DNA of 64,000 nucleotides from Luidia sarsii (Eukaryota > Echinodermata > Asteroidea > Paxillosida > Luidiidae). The stretch lies in contig OX465103.1 in the NCBI GenBank assembly GCA_949987565.1, positions 14,924,774-14,988,773 of the forward strand, in the 5' to 3' direction. How positions within the stretch are numbered: the first letter of the stretch is position 1; each line of letters opens with the position of its first letter. Under the pieces are notes generated by a model. It was not told the DNA's origin. It made no database searches and saw only the letters and a program-made list of their open reading frames with translations. Shown here one piece after another: positions 48,101 to 59,400 of the stretch. A program made the translations under genes and the position numbers.

Positions 48101-50747
48101 GCAAAGGTTCTTGCCAGTTTTCCTTCTACTCTTTTCTTCACTTCTCTGAGAGACTCTGGGCTATCGGCATGCTGTGGATGGAATGTCAGTGTGCTGTCTG
48201 TGTGCTTTTGGTGTGCTGTCGCTGTATTGTCGATGTACGAGTGTCGGTGTGCTGTCGTGCTGACGGTGGGTTGTTGGTTTGCTGTCAGTGTGCTGTTGGT
48301 GTGCTGTCGGCTGGGCTTTCTGTGTGCTGGTCGGTTTGGTGTCGGTGCGCTGTGGGTGGAATGTCAGTGTGCTGTCTGTGTGCTTTCGGTGTGCTGTCCC
48401 TGTATGGTCGATGTAGTGTCGGTGTGCTGTCGTGCTGATGGTGGGTTGTTGGTATACTGTCAGTGTGCTGTTGGTGTGCTGTCGGTGGGCCATCGGTATG
48501 CTTGTTGGTTCACTTTCGGTGTGCTGTCTGTGTGCTTTCGGTGTGCTGTCGGTGTATGGTCGATGCAGTGTTGGTGTACTGTCGTGCTGACGGTGGGTTG
48601 TTGGTAAGCTGTCATTAGTGTGCTGTTGGTGTGGTGTCGGTGGCCTTTCGGAGTGCTGTCGGTGTGCCGTTGGTGTGGTGTCGGGGTGCTGTCTTTGTGC
48701 TGTAGGTGTGCTGTCGGTGTGCTGTCGGTGTGCTGTCGGTGTGCTGTCTGTGTGCTGTAGGTGTGGTGTCGGTGTGCTGTCGGTGTGCTGTCGGTGTGCT
48801 GTCGGTGTGCTGTCTGTGTGCTGTAGGTGTGCTGTAGGTCTGCTGTAGGTGTGATGTCGGTGTGCTGTCAGTGGTCTGTTGGTGGCTGTCAAATGCCTTT
48901 TGGGGGAAGGAAACTCTTTTTCCGCCTGGCCTCGTGACCCCCGCCTTTGCAATTGGTCCTGTAAAAGGGGGTGTTATCCTTGTTTCAGGATTAAGCAAAG
49001 GTTCTTGCCAGTTTTCCTTCTACTCTTTTCTTCACTTCTCTGAGAGACTGTGGGCTGTCGGCATGCTGTTCGTGGAATGTCAGTGTGCTGTCTGTGTGGT
49101 TTCGGTGTGCTGTCGCTGTATTGTCGATGTAGTGTCGGTGTGCTGTCGTGCTGACGGTGGGTTGTTGGTATGCTGTCAGTGTGCTGTTGGTGTGCTGTCG
49201 GCTGGGCTTTCTGTGTGCTGGTCGGTTTGGTGTCGGTGCGCTGTGGGTGGAATGTCAGTGTGCTGTCTGTGTGCTTTCGGTGTGCTGTCCCTGTATGGTC
49301 GATGTAGTGTCGGTGTGCTGTCGTGCTGATGGTGGGTTGTTGGTATACTGTCAGTGTGCTGTTGGTGTGCTGTCGGTGGGCCATCGGTATGCTTGTTGGT
49401 TCACTTTCGGTGTGCTGTCTGTGTGCTTTCGGTGTGCTGTCGGTGTATGGTCGATGCAGTGTTGGTGTACTGTCGTGCTGACGGTGGGTTGTTGGTAAGC
49501 TGTCATTAGTGTGCTGTTGGTGTGGTGTCGGTGGCGTTTCGGAGTGCTGTCGGTGTGCCGTTGGTGTGGTGTCGGGGTGCTGTCTTTGTGCTGTAGGTGT
49601 GCTGTCGGTGTGCTGTCGGTGTGCTGTCGGTGTGCTGTCTGTGTGCTGTAGGTGTGCTGTCGGTGTGCCGTTGGTGTGATGTCGGTGTGCTGTCTTTGTG
49701 CTGTAGGTGTGCTGTCGGTGTGCTGTCGGTGTGCTGTCGGTGTGCTGTCTGTGTGCTGTAGGTGTGCTGTAGGTGTGCTGTAGGTGTGATGTCGGTGTGC
49801 TGTCAGTGGTCTGTTGGTGGCTGTCAAATGCCTTTTGGGGGAAGGAAACTCTTTTTCCGCCTGGCCTCGTGACCCCCGCCTTTGCAATTGGTCCTGTGAA
49901 AGGGGGTGTTATCCTTGTTTCAGGATGAAGCAAAGGTTCTTGCCAGTTTTCATTCTACTCTTTTCTTCACTTCTCTGAGAGTCTGTGGGGTGTCGGCGTG
50001 CTGTCGGTTGAATGTCAGTGTGCCGTCTTTGTGCTTTTGGTGTGCTGTCGCTGTATGGTCGATGCAGTGTTTTGTGTGCTGTTGTGCTGTCGGTGGGTTG
50101 TTGGTATGAGGTCATTAGTGTGCTTTTGGTGTGCTGTCGGTGGGCTTTCGAAGTGCTATCGGTGTGCTGTCGGTGTGCTGTCTGTGTGCTGTCTGTGTGA
50201 TGTCTGTGTGCTGTCTGTGTGATGTCGGTGGTCTGTTGGAGGCCGTCAAAAGCCTTTTGGGGGAAGGAAACTCTTTTTCCGCCTGGCCTCGTGACCCTCG
50301 CCTTTGCAATAAGTTCTGTGAAAGGGGGTGTTATCCTTGTTTCAGGATCAAGGAAAGATTCTTGCCAGTTTTCCTTCTACTCTTTTCTTCACTTCTCTGA
50401 GAGTCTGTGGGGTGTCGGCGTGCTTTGGGTGGAATGTCAGTGTGCTGTCTATGCTTTGGGTGTGCTGTCGATGTAGTGTCGGTGTGCTGTCGTGCTGACG
50501 GCGGGTTGTTGGTATGCTGTCATCGTGCTGTTGGTTTGCTGTCGGTGGGCTTTCGGTGTGCTGTCGGTTTGGTGTTGGTGTGCTGTCGGTGTTCTTTCGG
50601 TGGTCTGTTGGAGGCCGTCAAAAGCCTTTTGGGGGAAGGAAACTCTTTTTCCGCCTGGTCTTGTGACCCCCGCCTTTGCAATTGGTCCTGTGAAAGGGGG
50701 TGTTATCCTTGTTTCAGGATCAAGCGAAGGTTCTTGCCAGTTTTCCT
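44709..50747. repeat. Satellite array, segment 3
   Basis: Core landmarks at 44726, 45562, 46353, 47177, 48002, 48896, 49831, 50253 and 50625. The first core carries private changes (CCTTTTCGGGGAAGG and GAAACCC instead of GAAACTC), consistent with its position against the retroelement. Class B cores are at 44726, 47177, 50253 and 50625. Units at 48002 and 48896 are long (894 and 935 bp) because of extra 11-mer runs. No gene is supported. Confidence 0.96.
49831..50747. repeat. Short, divergent satellite units flanking the retroelement (copy 2)
   Basis: Counterpart of the 422- and 372-bp units at 41430-42346, with the same private substitutions (CTGTGAAAGGGGG, CAGGATCAAG, GAGAGTCTGTGGGG) at an offset of 8401 bp. 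Confidence 0.8.
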
Positions 50748-50776
50748 TCTACTCTTCTTCTTCTACTCTTCTTCTA
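50748..50776 (+). repeat. Pyrimidine microsatellite at the satellite/retroelement junction (copy 2)
   Basis: Same CTTCTTCTACT-type imperfect repeat as in copy 1, with no visible length change. Confidence 0.6.
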
Positions 50777-51036
50777 CAGTGAATGGCAGTACATCTTCAG
50801 GATACTGCTGAATATCAACTATCATCGGTGTATATAAGCTTGGTGGAAGCACTGAGGTGTGTTGAATCTTTCCTGCCCTGTGTGGCCACTGGAGGGTGCA
50901 GGATCTTCCTGCTCAGTGCGGCTATTGGAGCATGTAGGATATTCCCGCCAGTGTGACCACCAGAGCAAGAAGTTGTTCACTGGGGTGTTTCAGTGTGCTA
51001 GTGGTTGCCAAGGGTAGAGGAGATTCAGGAGGCAGC
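50777..51036 (-). other. 3' noncoding region of the Penelope-like element (copy 2)
   Basis: Matches copy 1, including the + strand TATATAAG string at 50831-50838. No open frame or hammerhead-like core recognised. Confidence 0.6.
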
Positions 51037-51611
51037 TAGATGCTGGTCAAAGTAGGGGTGTCTGTGAGTATAGGAGACCCATTAGACAAAAGCAGTTTGC
51101 AGATGTCGCTTATGTGGACTCCGATGTCTTGTTGTACCGTGTTGTGTTTGAAGATCTGGATGGCTTCTCTCACTCGACGAGGGTGCCATCTGTCGACGCT
51201 GGTGATGAGTTCAACATTGCCCCACCGAATGACATGGTCCTTCTCACGTGAGTGCTTGATGATTCCAGTGTTTTCGTATTCTCCCTTGCAGCCATGGCCT
51301 TTGTGCTCATTGAGTCTGGTGGGAAGGTCCTAACCAGTCTCTCCAACGTACACTTTGTTACATTCGCAAGGAATCTTGTAGACACCAGGTCTGGAAGACG
51401 GATCAAGTCTGTCCTTGTGGATCTGCGTGTGGTTCCGGATCTTGTTGAGTTCTGTGTGGAAAACCTTGATGTGACGAATCTCCTCCCGTTGATTGTTCCC
51501 CTCAAAGATCCTGTAGGCACGCTGAACAAGCGTGTTGTTCACCCAGCATCTGATGCTGGGGTGATGGAATGGGTGTGCTTTCAGTAGACCCGCTGAGTGA
51601 GGGAGCCATTA
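51037..51611 (-). pseudogene. GIY-YIG endonuclease domain, one in-frame stop (copy 2)
   Basis: Same domain as in copy 1: RPGVYKIPCEC and KVYVGETG, then the TAG stop at 51332-51330, then the rest of the domain in frame to a terminal TAG at 51039-51037. The shared nonsense change shows the element was already dead before the block duplicated. Confidence 0.87.
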
Positions 51612-52811
51612 TGTCCTGCCTGGACACCTCCTCGTCCAGGAAAGGGACGCTACCATCCCTTTCCTGATTCACCGTGAATTGGATGCGGATGTGTAGCCCA
51701 TTGAGGTGATCCAGGAACAGCTGGAGCTTGTCTTGGCCGTGCTGCCAGACGACGAAGATGTTGTCAACGTAACGCAGGCAGACTTGCGGTTGGAAATCAG
51801 CTGTGGCAATGGCTGTCTGGTAAAACTCCTCCATGAACATGTCAGCAAGAACCGGGGATATAGGGAATCCCATGGAGGTTCCTTCTGACTGCTCAAAGAA
51901 TTTTTGTCTCCATCTGAAGGTGGAAGAGGAGACACAGAATTCTAGGAGGCTTTGGATCTGGCTTGGGGTGAGATCTGCACATTCCCGCAGTGTATGTGGT
52001 CCTGGGAGAGTCATTCCTCAACAATAGTCCAGGCATCACTAGTGGGAACATTGGTGAAGAGAGAGACCACGTCAAAACTCACCATGACCTCATTGGATTG
52101 AAGAACAAGGTCACGTGTGAATCTGACAAATTGCTCCGAGTTCTTCACACGATGATCAGTGTTTGCCAACTAGCAGACGCAGGATGTTTGCAAGGTGCCT
52201 GGCAGTATTGTAGGAAGGGCCTCTCTCTCCGGGTGGCCACAATGGGTCTGAGGGGAACATCGGGCTTGTTGATCTTGGGTTGGCCGAAGACAAGATGACC
52301 GGAGTTGTCTGTAGAGGTTATAGGGAATGTTGCCAGCACATTGCAAAGCAAGTAGCTTGGCACTCATTCTCCTCTCTTATGGACTGTGTGGGATCCTTTG
52401 GAAGAGGGCGGTAAGCCCCCGACTCGAGGATGTTCCGCACCTTCCGGTCATAGTCCTTCCTGTCCATAACCACTTTGTCAGCAGTTAGGATATGGATGGA
52501 CCGGTCCTGGCATAGATCTTGTAGAGCTCTCCATTCTTGGCCGGAGAGGTTGGGTTGCACTGGCTTGTGCTGTGCGATGGCTTGGCTGGCTTCAAGGCAG
52601 ATGTCATCTGCTGCAGCCTTGGGGAGCAGTCGGAGGGCTGGTTCGGTGGCTTGGATGATATCCTCGACTGGTACTGAACGAGGCCTGAAGGCAAACTGGT
52701 CCCCGAGTGTAAGCACTCCTGTTTCCCTGGCGGAAAGGGTGCATTGACTGAGGTTGATGTCTGTCTTCTTCCTGAAGGCCGAATCCGAGCGGAGGTGCGG
52801 TTTGATGTCGA
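51502..52811 (-). pseudogene. Reverse transcriptase, multiply frameshifted (copy 2)
   Basis: Carries the same series of frame changes as copy 1. The N-terminal piece lies at 52811-52371, the palm piece with motif B and RYVDNIFVVW at 52014-51600, and the Asp-to-Asn substitution in motif C at 51771-51760. Confidence 0.88.
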
Positions 52812-53560
52812 CTTCCAGACCTGGTGTCTACAAGATTCCTTGCGAATGTGGCAAAGTATATGTTGGAAAGACTGGTTGGGACCTTTCCACCAGACTCAAT
52901 GAGCACAAAGGCCATGGCTGCAAGGGAGAATACGAAAACACTGGAATCATCAAGCACTCACGTGAGAAGGACCATGTCATTCGGTGGGGCAATGTTGAAC
53001 TCATCACGAGGGTCGACAGATGGCACCCTCGTCGAGTGAGAGAGGCCATCGAGATCTTCAAACACAACACGGTACAACAAGACATCGGAGTCCACATGAG
53101 CGACATCTGTTGGATGCTGTCAAAAGCCTTTTCGGGGAAGGAAACCCTTTTTCCGCCTGGCCTCATGACCCCCGCCTTTGCAAATGGTCCTGTAAAAGGG
53201 GGTGTTATCCTTGTTTCAGGATTAAGCAAAGGTTCTTGCAAGTTTTCCTTCTACTCTTTTCTTCACTTCTCTGAGAGACTGTGGGCTGTCGGGATGCTGT
53301 TGGTGGAATGTCAGTGTGCTGTCTGTGTGGTTTCGGTGTGCTGTCGCTGTATTGTCGATGTAGTGTCGGTGTGCTGTCGTGCTGACGGTGGGTTGTTGGT
53401 ATGTTGTCAGTGTGCTGTTGGTGTGCTGTCGGCTGGGCTTTCGGTGTGCTGGTCGGTTTGGTGTTGGTGCGCTGTGGGTGGAATGTCAGTGTGCTGTCTG
53501 TGTGCTTTCGGTGTGCTGTCCCTGTATGGTGGATGTAGTGTCGGTGTGCTGTCGTGCTGA
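52754..53560 (+). other. Chimeric open frame: GIY-YIG fragment fused to satellite (copy 2)
   Basis: Same fusion frame as 44353-45159, with about 268 codons and the same sequence. Its retention in both copies reflects duplication, not selection. Confidence 0.5.
52812..53109 (+). pseudogene. Inverted 5'-truncated GIY-YIG fragment (copy 2)
   Basis: Forward-strand endonuclease fragment identical in appearance to 44411-44708. It has an intact frame with KVYVGKTGW and joins the satellite core through TCTGTTGGA near 53105. Confidence 0.88.
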
Positions 53561-56446
53561 TGGTGGGTTGTTGGTATACTGTCAGTGTGCTGTTGGTGTG
53601 CTGTCGGTGGGCCATCGGTATGCTTGTTGGTTCGCTTTCGGTGTGCTGTCTGTGTGCTTTCGGTGTGCTGTCGGTGTATGGTCGATGCAGTGTTGGTGTA
53701 CTGTCGTGCTGACGGTGGGTTGTTGGTAAGCTGTCATTAGTGTGCTGTTGGTGTGGTGTCGGTGGCCTTTCGGAGTGCTGTCGGTGTGCTGTTGGTGTGG
53801 TGTCGGGGTGCTGTCTTTGTGCTGTAGGTGTGCTGTCGGTGTGCTGTCGGTGTGCTGTCGGTGTGCTGTCGTTGTGCTGTCTGTGTGCTGTAGGTGTGCT
53901 GTAGGTGTGCTGTAGGTGTGATGTCGGTGTGCTGTCAGTGGTCTGTTGGTGGCTGTCAAATGCCTTTTGGGGGAAGGAAACTCTTTTTCCGCCTGGCCTC
54001 GTGACCCCCGCCTTTGCAATTGGTCCTGTAAAAGGGGGTGTTATCCTTGTTTCAGGATTAAGCAAAGGTTCTTGCCAGTTTTCCTTCTACTCTTTTCTTC
54101 ACTTCTCTGAGAGACTGTGGGCTGTCGGCATGCTGTTGGTGGAATGTCAGTGTGCTGTCTGTGTGGTTTCGGTGTGCTGTCGCTGTATTGTCGATGTAGT
54201 GTCGGTGTGCTGTCGTGCTGACGGTGTGTTGTTGGTATGCTGTCAGTGTGCTGTTGGTGTGCTGTCGGCTGGGCTTTCGGTGTGCTGGTCGGTTTGGTGT
54301 TGCTGCGCTGTGGGTGGAATGTCAGTGTGCTGTCTGTGTGCTTTCGGTGTGCTGTCCCTGTATGGTCGATGTAGTGTCGGTGTGCTGTCGTGCTGATGGT
54401 GGGTTGTTGGTATACTGTCAGTGTGCTGTTGGTGTGCTGTCGGTGGGCCATCGGTATGCTTGTTGGTTCGCTTTCGGTGTGCTGTCTGTCTGCTTTCGGT
54501 GTGCTGTCGGTGTATGGTCGATGCAGTGTTGGTGTACTGTCGTGCTGACGGTGGATTGTTGGTAAGCTGTCATTAGTGTGCTGTTGGTGTGGTGTCGGTG
54601 GCTTTCGGAGTGCTGTCGGTGTGCCGTTGGTGTGGTGTCGGGGTGCTGTCTTTGTGCTGTAGGTGTGCTGTCGGTGTGCTGTCGGTGTGCTGTCGGTGTG
54701 CTGTCTGTGTGCTGTAGGTGTGCTGTAGGTGTGCTGTAGGTGTGATGTCGGTGTGCTGTCAGTGGTCTGTTGGTGGCTGTCAAATGCCTTTTGGGGGAAG
54801 GAAACTCTTTTTCCGCCTGGCCTCGTGACCCCCGCCTTTGCAATTGGTCCTGTAAAAGGGGGTGTTATCCTTGTTTCAGGATTAAGCAAAGGTTCTTGCC
54901 AGTTTTCCTTCTACTCTTTTCTTCACTTCTCTGAGAGACTGTGGGCTGTCGGGATGCTGTTGGTGGAATGTCAGTGTGCTGTCTGTGTGGTTTCGGTGTG
55001 CTGTCGCTGTATTGTCGATGTAGTGTCGGTGTGCTGTCGTGCTGACGGTGGGTTGTTGGTATGTTGTCAGTGTGCTGTTGGTGTGCTGTCGGCTGGGCTT
55101 TCGGTGTGCTGGTCGGTTTGGTGTTGGTGCGCTGTGGGTGGAATGTCAGTGTGCTGTCTGTGTGCTTTCGGTGTGCTGTCCCTGTATGGTGGATGTAGTG
55201 TCAGTGTGCTGTCGTGCTGATGGTGGGTTGTTGGTATACTGTCAGTGTGCTGTTGGTGTGCTGTCGGTGGGCCATCGGTATGCTTGTTGGTTCGCTTTCG
55301 GTGTGCTGTCTGTGTGCTTTCGGTGTGCTGTCGGTGTATGGTCGATGCAGTGTTGGTGTACTGTCGTGCTGACGGTGGGTTGTTGGTAAGCTGTCATTAG
55401 TGTGCTGTTGGTGTGGTGTCGGTGGCCTTTCGGAGTGCTGTCGGTGTGCTGTTGGTGTGGTGTCGGGGTGCTGTCTTTGTGCTGTAGGTGTGCTGTCGGT
55501 GTGCTGTCGGTGTGCTGTCGGTGTGCTGTCGTTGTGCTGTCTGTGTGCTGTAGGTGTGCTGTAGGTGTGCTGTAGGTGTGATGTCGGTGTGCTGTCAGTG
55601 GTCTGTTGGTGGCTGTCAAATGCCTTTTGGGGGAAGGAAACTCTTTTTCCGCCTGGCCTCGTGACCCCCGCCTTTGCAATTGGTCCTGTAAAAGGGGGTG
55701 TTATCCTTGTTTCAGGATTAAGCAAAGGTTCTTGCCAGTTTTCCTTCTACTCTTTTCTTCACTTCTCTGAGAGACTGTGGGCTGTCGGCATGCTGTTGGT
55801 GGAATGTCAGTGTGCTGTCTGTGTGGTTTCGGTGTGCTGTCGCTGTATTGTCGATGTAGTGTCGGTGTGCTGTCGTGCTGACGGTGTGTTGTTGGTATGC
55901 TGTCAGTGTGCTGTTGGTGTGCTGTCGGCTGGGCTTTCGGTGTGCTGGTCGGTTTGGTGTTGCTGCGCTGTGGGTGGAATGTCAGTGTGCTGTCTGTGTG
56001 CTTTCGGTGTGCTGTCCCTGTATGGTCGATGTAGTGTCGGTGTGCTGTCGTGCTGATGGTGGGTTGTTGGTATACTGTCAGTGTGCTGTTGGTGTGCTGT
56101 CGGTGGGCCATCGGTATGCTTGTTGGTTCGCTTTCGGTGTGCTGTCTGTCTGCTTTCGGTGTGCTGTCGGTGTATGGTCGATGCAGTGTTGGTGTACTGT
56201 CGTGCTGACGGTGGATTGTTGGTAAGCTGTCATTAGTGTGCTGTTGGTGTGGTGTCGGTGGCTTTCGGAGTGCTGTCGGTGTGCCGTTGGTGTGGTGTCG
56301 GGGTGCTGTCTTTGTGCTGTCTTTGTGCTGTCGGTGTGCTGTCGGTGTGCTGTCGGTGTGCTGTCTGTGTGCTGTAGGTGTGCTGTAGGTGTGCTGTAGG
56401 TGTGATGTCGGTGTGCTGTCAGTGGTCTGTTGGTGGCTGTCAAATG
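53127..56446. repeat. 1660-bp dimer tandem duplication
   Basis: Spacings 836 and 824 occur twice (53127-54786 and 54787-56446). Shared private variants include GGTATGTTGTCAGTG near 53398 and 55058, GTATGGTGGATG near 53524 and 55184, and GTGTTGCTGCGC near 54298 and 55958. The second copy lost one core change: its first core is class A with the standard landmark, so the crossover probably lay inside the core. Confidence 0.85.
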
Positions 56447-59400
56447 CCTTTTGGGGGAAGGAAACTCTTTTTCCGCCTGGCCTCGTGACCCCCGCCTTTG
56501 CAATTGGTCCTGTAAAAGGGGGTGTTATCCTTGTTTCAGGATTAAGCAAAGGTTCTTGCCAGTTTTCCTTCTACTCTTTTCTTCACTTCTCTGAGAGACT
56601 GTGGGCTGTCGGCATGCTGTTCGTGGAATGTCAGTGTGCTGTCTGTGTGGTTTCGGTGTGCTGTCGCTGTATTGTCGATGTAGTGTCGGTGTGCTGTCGT
56701 GCTGACGGTGGGTTGTTGGTATGCTGTCAGTGTGCTGTTGGTTTGCTGTCGGCTGGGCTTTCGGTGTGCTGGTCGGTTTGGTGTTGGTGCGCTGTGGGTG
56801 GAATGTCAGTGTGCTGTCTGTGTGCTTTCGGTGTGCTGTCCCTGTATTGTCGATGTAGTGTCGATGTGCTGTCGTGCTGATGGTTGGTTGTTGGTATACT
56901 GTCAGTGTGCTGTTGGTGTGCTGTCGGTGGGCCATCGGTGTGCTTGTTGGTTCGCTGTTGGTGTGGTGTCTGTGTGCTTTCGGTGTGCTGTCGGTGTATG
57001 GTCGATGCAGTGTTGGTGCACTGTCGTGCTGACGGTGGGTTGTTGGTAAGCTGTCATTAGTGTGCTGTTGGTGTGGTGTCGGTGGCCTTTCGGAGTGGTG
57101 TCGGTGTGCTGTTGGTGTGGTGTCGGGGTGCTGTCTTTGTGCTGTAGGTGTGCTGTCGTTGTGCTGTCGGTGTGCTGTCGGTGTGCTGTCTGTGTGCTGT
57201 AGGTGTGATGTCGGTGTGCTGTCGCTGGTCTGTTGGAGGCCGTCAAAAGCCTTTTGGGGGAAGGAAACTCTTTTTCCGCCTGGCCTCATGACCCCCGCCT
57301 TTGCAAATGGTCCTGTAAAAGGGGGTGTTATCCTTGTTTCAGGATTAAGCAAAGGTTCTTGCCAGTTTTCCATCTACTCCTTTCTTAACTTCTCTGAGAG
57401 ACTGTGGGCTGTCGGGATGCTGTTGGTGGAATGTCAGTGTGCTGTCTGTGTGGTTTCGGTGTGCTGTCGCTGTATTGTCGATGTAGTGTCGGTGTGCTGT
57501 CGTGCTGACGGTGGATTGTTGGTATGCTGTCAGTGTGCTGTTGGTGTGCTGTCGGCTGGGCTTTCGGTGTGCTGGTCGGTTTGGTGTTGGTGCGCTGTGG
57601 GTGGAATGTCAGTGTGCTGTCTGTGTGCTTTCGGTGTGCTGTCCCTGTATGGTCGATGTAGTGTCGGTGTGCTGTCGTGCTGATGGTGGGTTGTTGGTAT
57701 ACTGTCAGTGTGCTGTTGGTGTGCTGTCGGTGGGCCATCGGTATGCTTGTTGGTTCGCTTTCGGTGTGCTGTCTGTGTGCTGTCGGTGTATGGTCGATGC
57801 AGTGTTGGTGTACTGTCGTGCTTACGGTGGGTTGTTGGTAAGCTGTCATTAGTGTGCTGTTGGTGTGGTGTCTGTGGCCTTTCGGAGTGCTGTCGGTGTG
57901 CTGTTGGTGTGGTGTCGGGGTGCTGTCTTTGTGCTGTAGGTGTGCTGTCCGTGTGCTGTTGGTGTGCTGTCGGTGTGCTGTCGTTGTGCTGTCTGTGTGC
58001 TGTAGGTGTGCTGTAGGTGTGATGTCGGTGTGCTGTCAGTGGTCTGTTGGTGGCTGTCAAATGCCTTTTGGGGGAAGGAAACTCTTTTTCCGCCTGGCCT
58101 TGTGACCCCCGCCTTTGCAATTGGTCCTGTAAAAGGGGGTGTTATCCTTGTTTCAGGATTAAGCAAAGGTTCTTGCCAGTTTTCCTTCTACTCTTGTCTT
58201 CACTTCTCTAAAAGACTCTGGGCTGTCGGCATGCTGTGGATGGAATGTCAGTGTGCTGTCTGTGTGCTTTCGGTGTGCTGTCGCTGTATTGTCGATGCAG
58301 TGTTGGTGTACTGTCGTGCTGAGGGTGGGTTGTTGGTATGCTGTCAGTGTGCTGTTGCTGTGCTGTCGGTGGGCTTTCGGTGTGCTGGTCGGTTTGGTGT
58401 TGGTGCGCTGTGGGTGGAATGTCAGTGTGCTGTCTGTGTGCTTTCGGTGTGCTGTCCCTGTATGGTCCATGTAGTGTCAGTGTGCTGTCGTGCTGATGGT
58501 GGGTTGTTGGTATACTGTCAGTGTGCTGTTGGTGTGCTGTCTGTGGGCCATCGGTATGCTTGTTGGTTCGCTTTCGGTGTGCTGTCAGTGTGCTTTCGGT
58601 GTGCTGTCGGTGTATGGTCGATGCAGTGTTGGTGTACTGTCGTGCTGACGGTGGGATGTTGGTAAGCTGTCATTAGTGTACTGTTGGTGTGGTGTCGGTG
58701 GCCTTTCGGAGTGCTGTCGGTGTGCCGTTGGTGTGGTGTAGGGGTGCTGTCTTTGTGCTGTAGGTGTGCTGTCGATGTGCTGTCGGTGTGCTGTCTGTGT
58801 GCTGTAGGTGTGCTGTAGGTGTGCTGTAGGTGTGATGTCGGTGTGCTGTCAGTGGTCTGTTGGTGGCTGTCAAATGCCTTTTGGGGGAAGGAAACTCTTT
58901 TTCCGCCTGGCCTCGTTACCCCCGCCTTTGCAATTGGTCCTGTAAAAGGGGGTGTTATCCTTGTTTCAGGATTAAGCAAAGGTTCTTGCCAGTTTTCCTT
59001 CTACTCTTTTCTTCACTTCTCTGAGAGACTGTGGGCTGTCGGCATGCTGTTCGTGGAATGTCAGTGTGCTGTCTGTGTGGTTTCGGTGTGCTGTCGCTGT
59101 ATTGTCGATGTAGTGTCGGTGTGCTGTCGTGCTGACGGTGGGTTGTTGGTATGCTGTCAGTGTGCTGTTGGTGTGCTGTCGGCTGGGCTTTCGGTGTGCT
59201 GGTCGGTTTGGTGTTGGTGCGCTGTGGGTGGAATGTCAGTGTGCCGTCTGTGTGCTTTCGGTGTGCTGTCCCTGTATGGTCGATGTTGTGTCGGTGTGCT
59301 GTCGTGCTGATGGTGGGTTGTTGGTATACTGTCAGTGTGCTGTTGGTGTGCTGTCGGTGGGCCATCGGTGTGCTTGTTGGTTCGCTGTTGGTGTGGTGTC

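Larger units (their letters stand above)
50777..53109 (-). mobile_element. Penelope-like retroelement composite, copy 2
   Basis: Offset by exactly 8401 bp from copy 1 and, as far as I can see, identical, including the frameshifts, the in-frame stop, the YVDN motif and the inverted endonuclease fragment. Because both flanks also match, it arose by duplication of the surrounding block, not by a second transposition. Confidence 0.9.
45562..53962. repeat. 8401-bp tandem duplication unit carrying the retroelement, copy 2
   Basis: Second copy of the preceding block. Corresponding positions are 8423, 8412 and then 8401 bp apart as two 11-mers drop out. The retroelement portion shows no difference that I can see by eye. 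This implies a very recent duplication or an assembly duplication. Confidence 0.9.
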
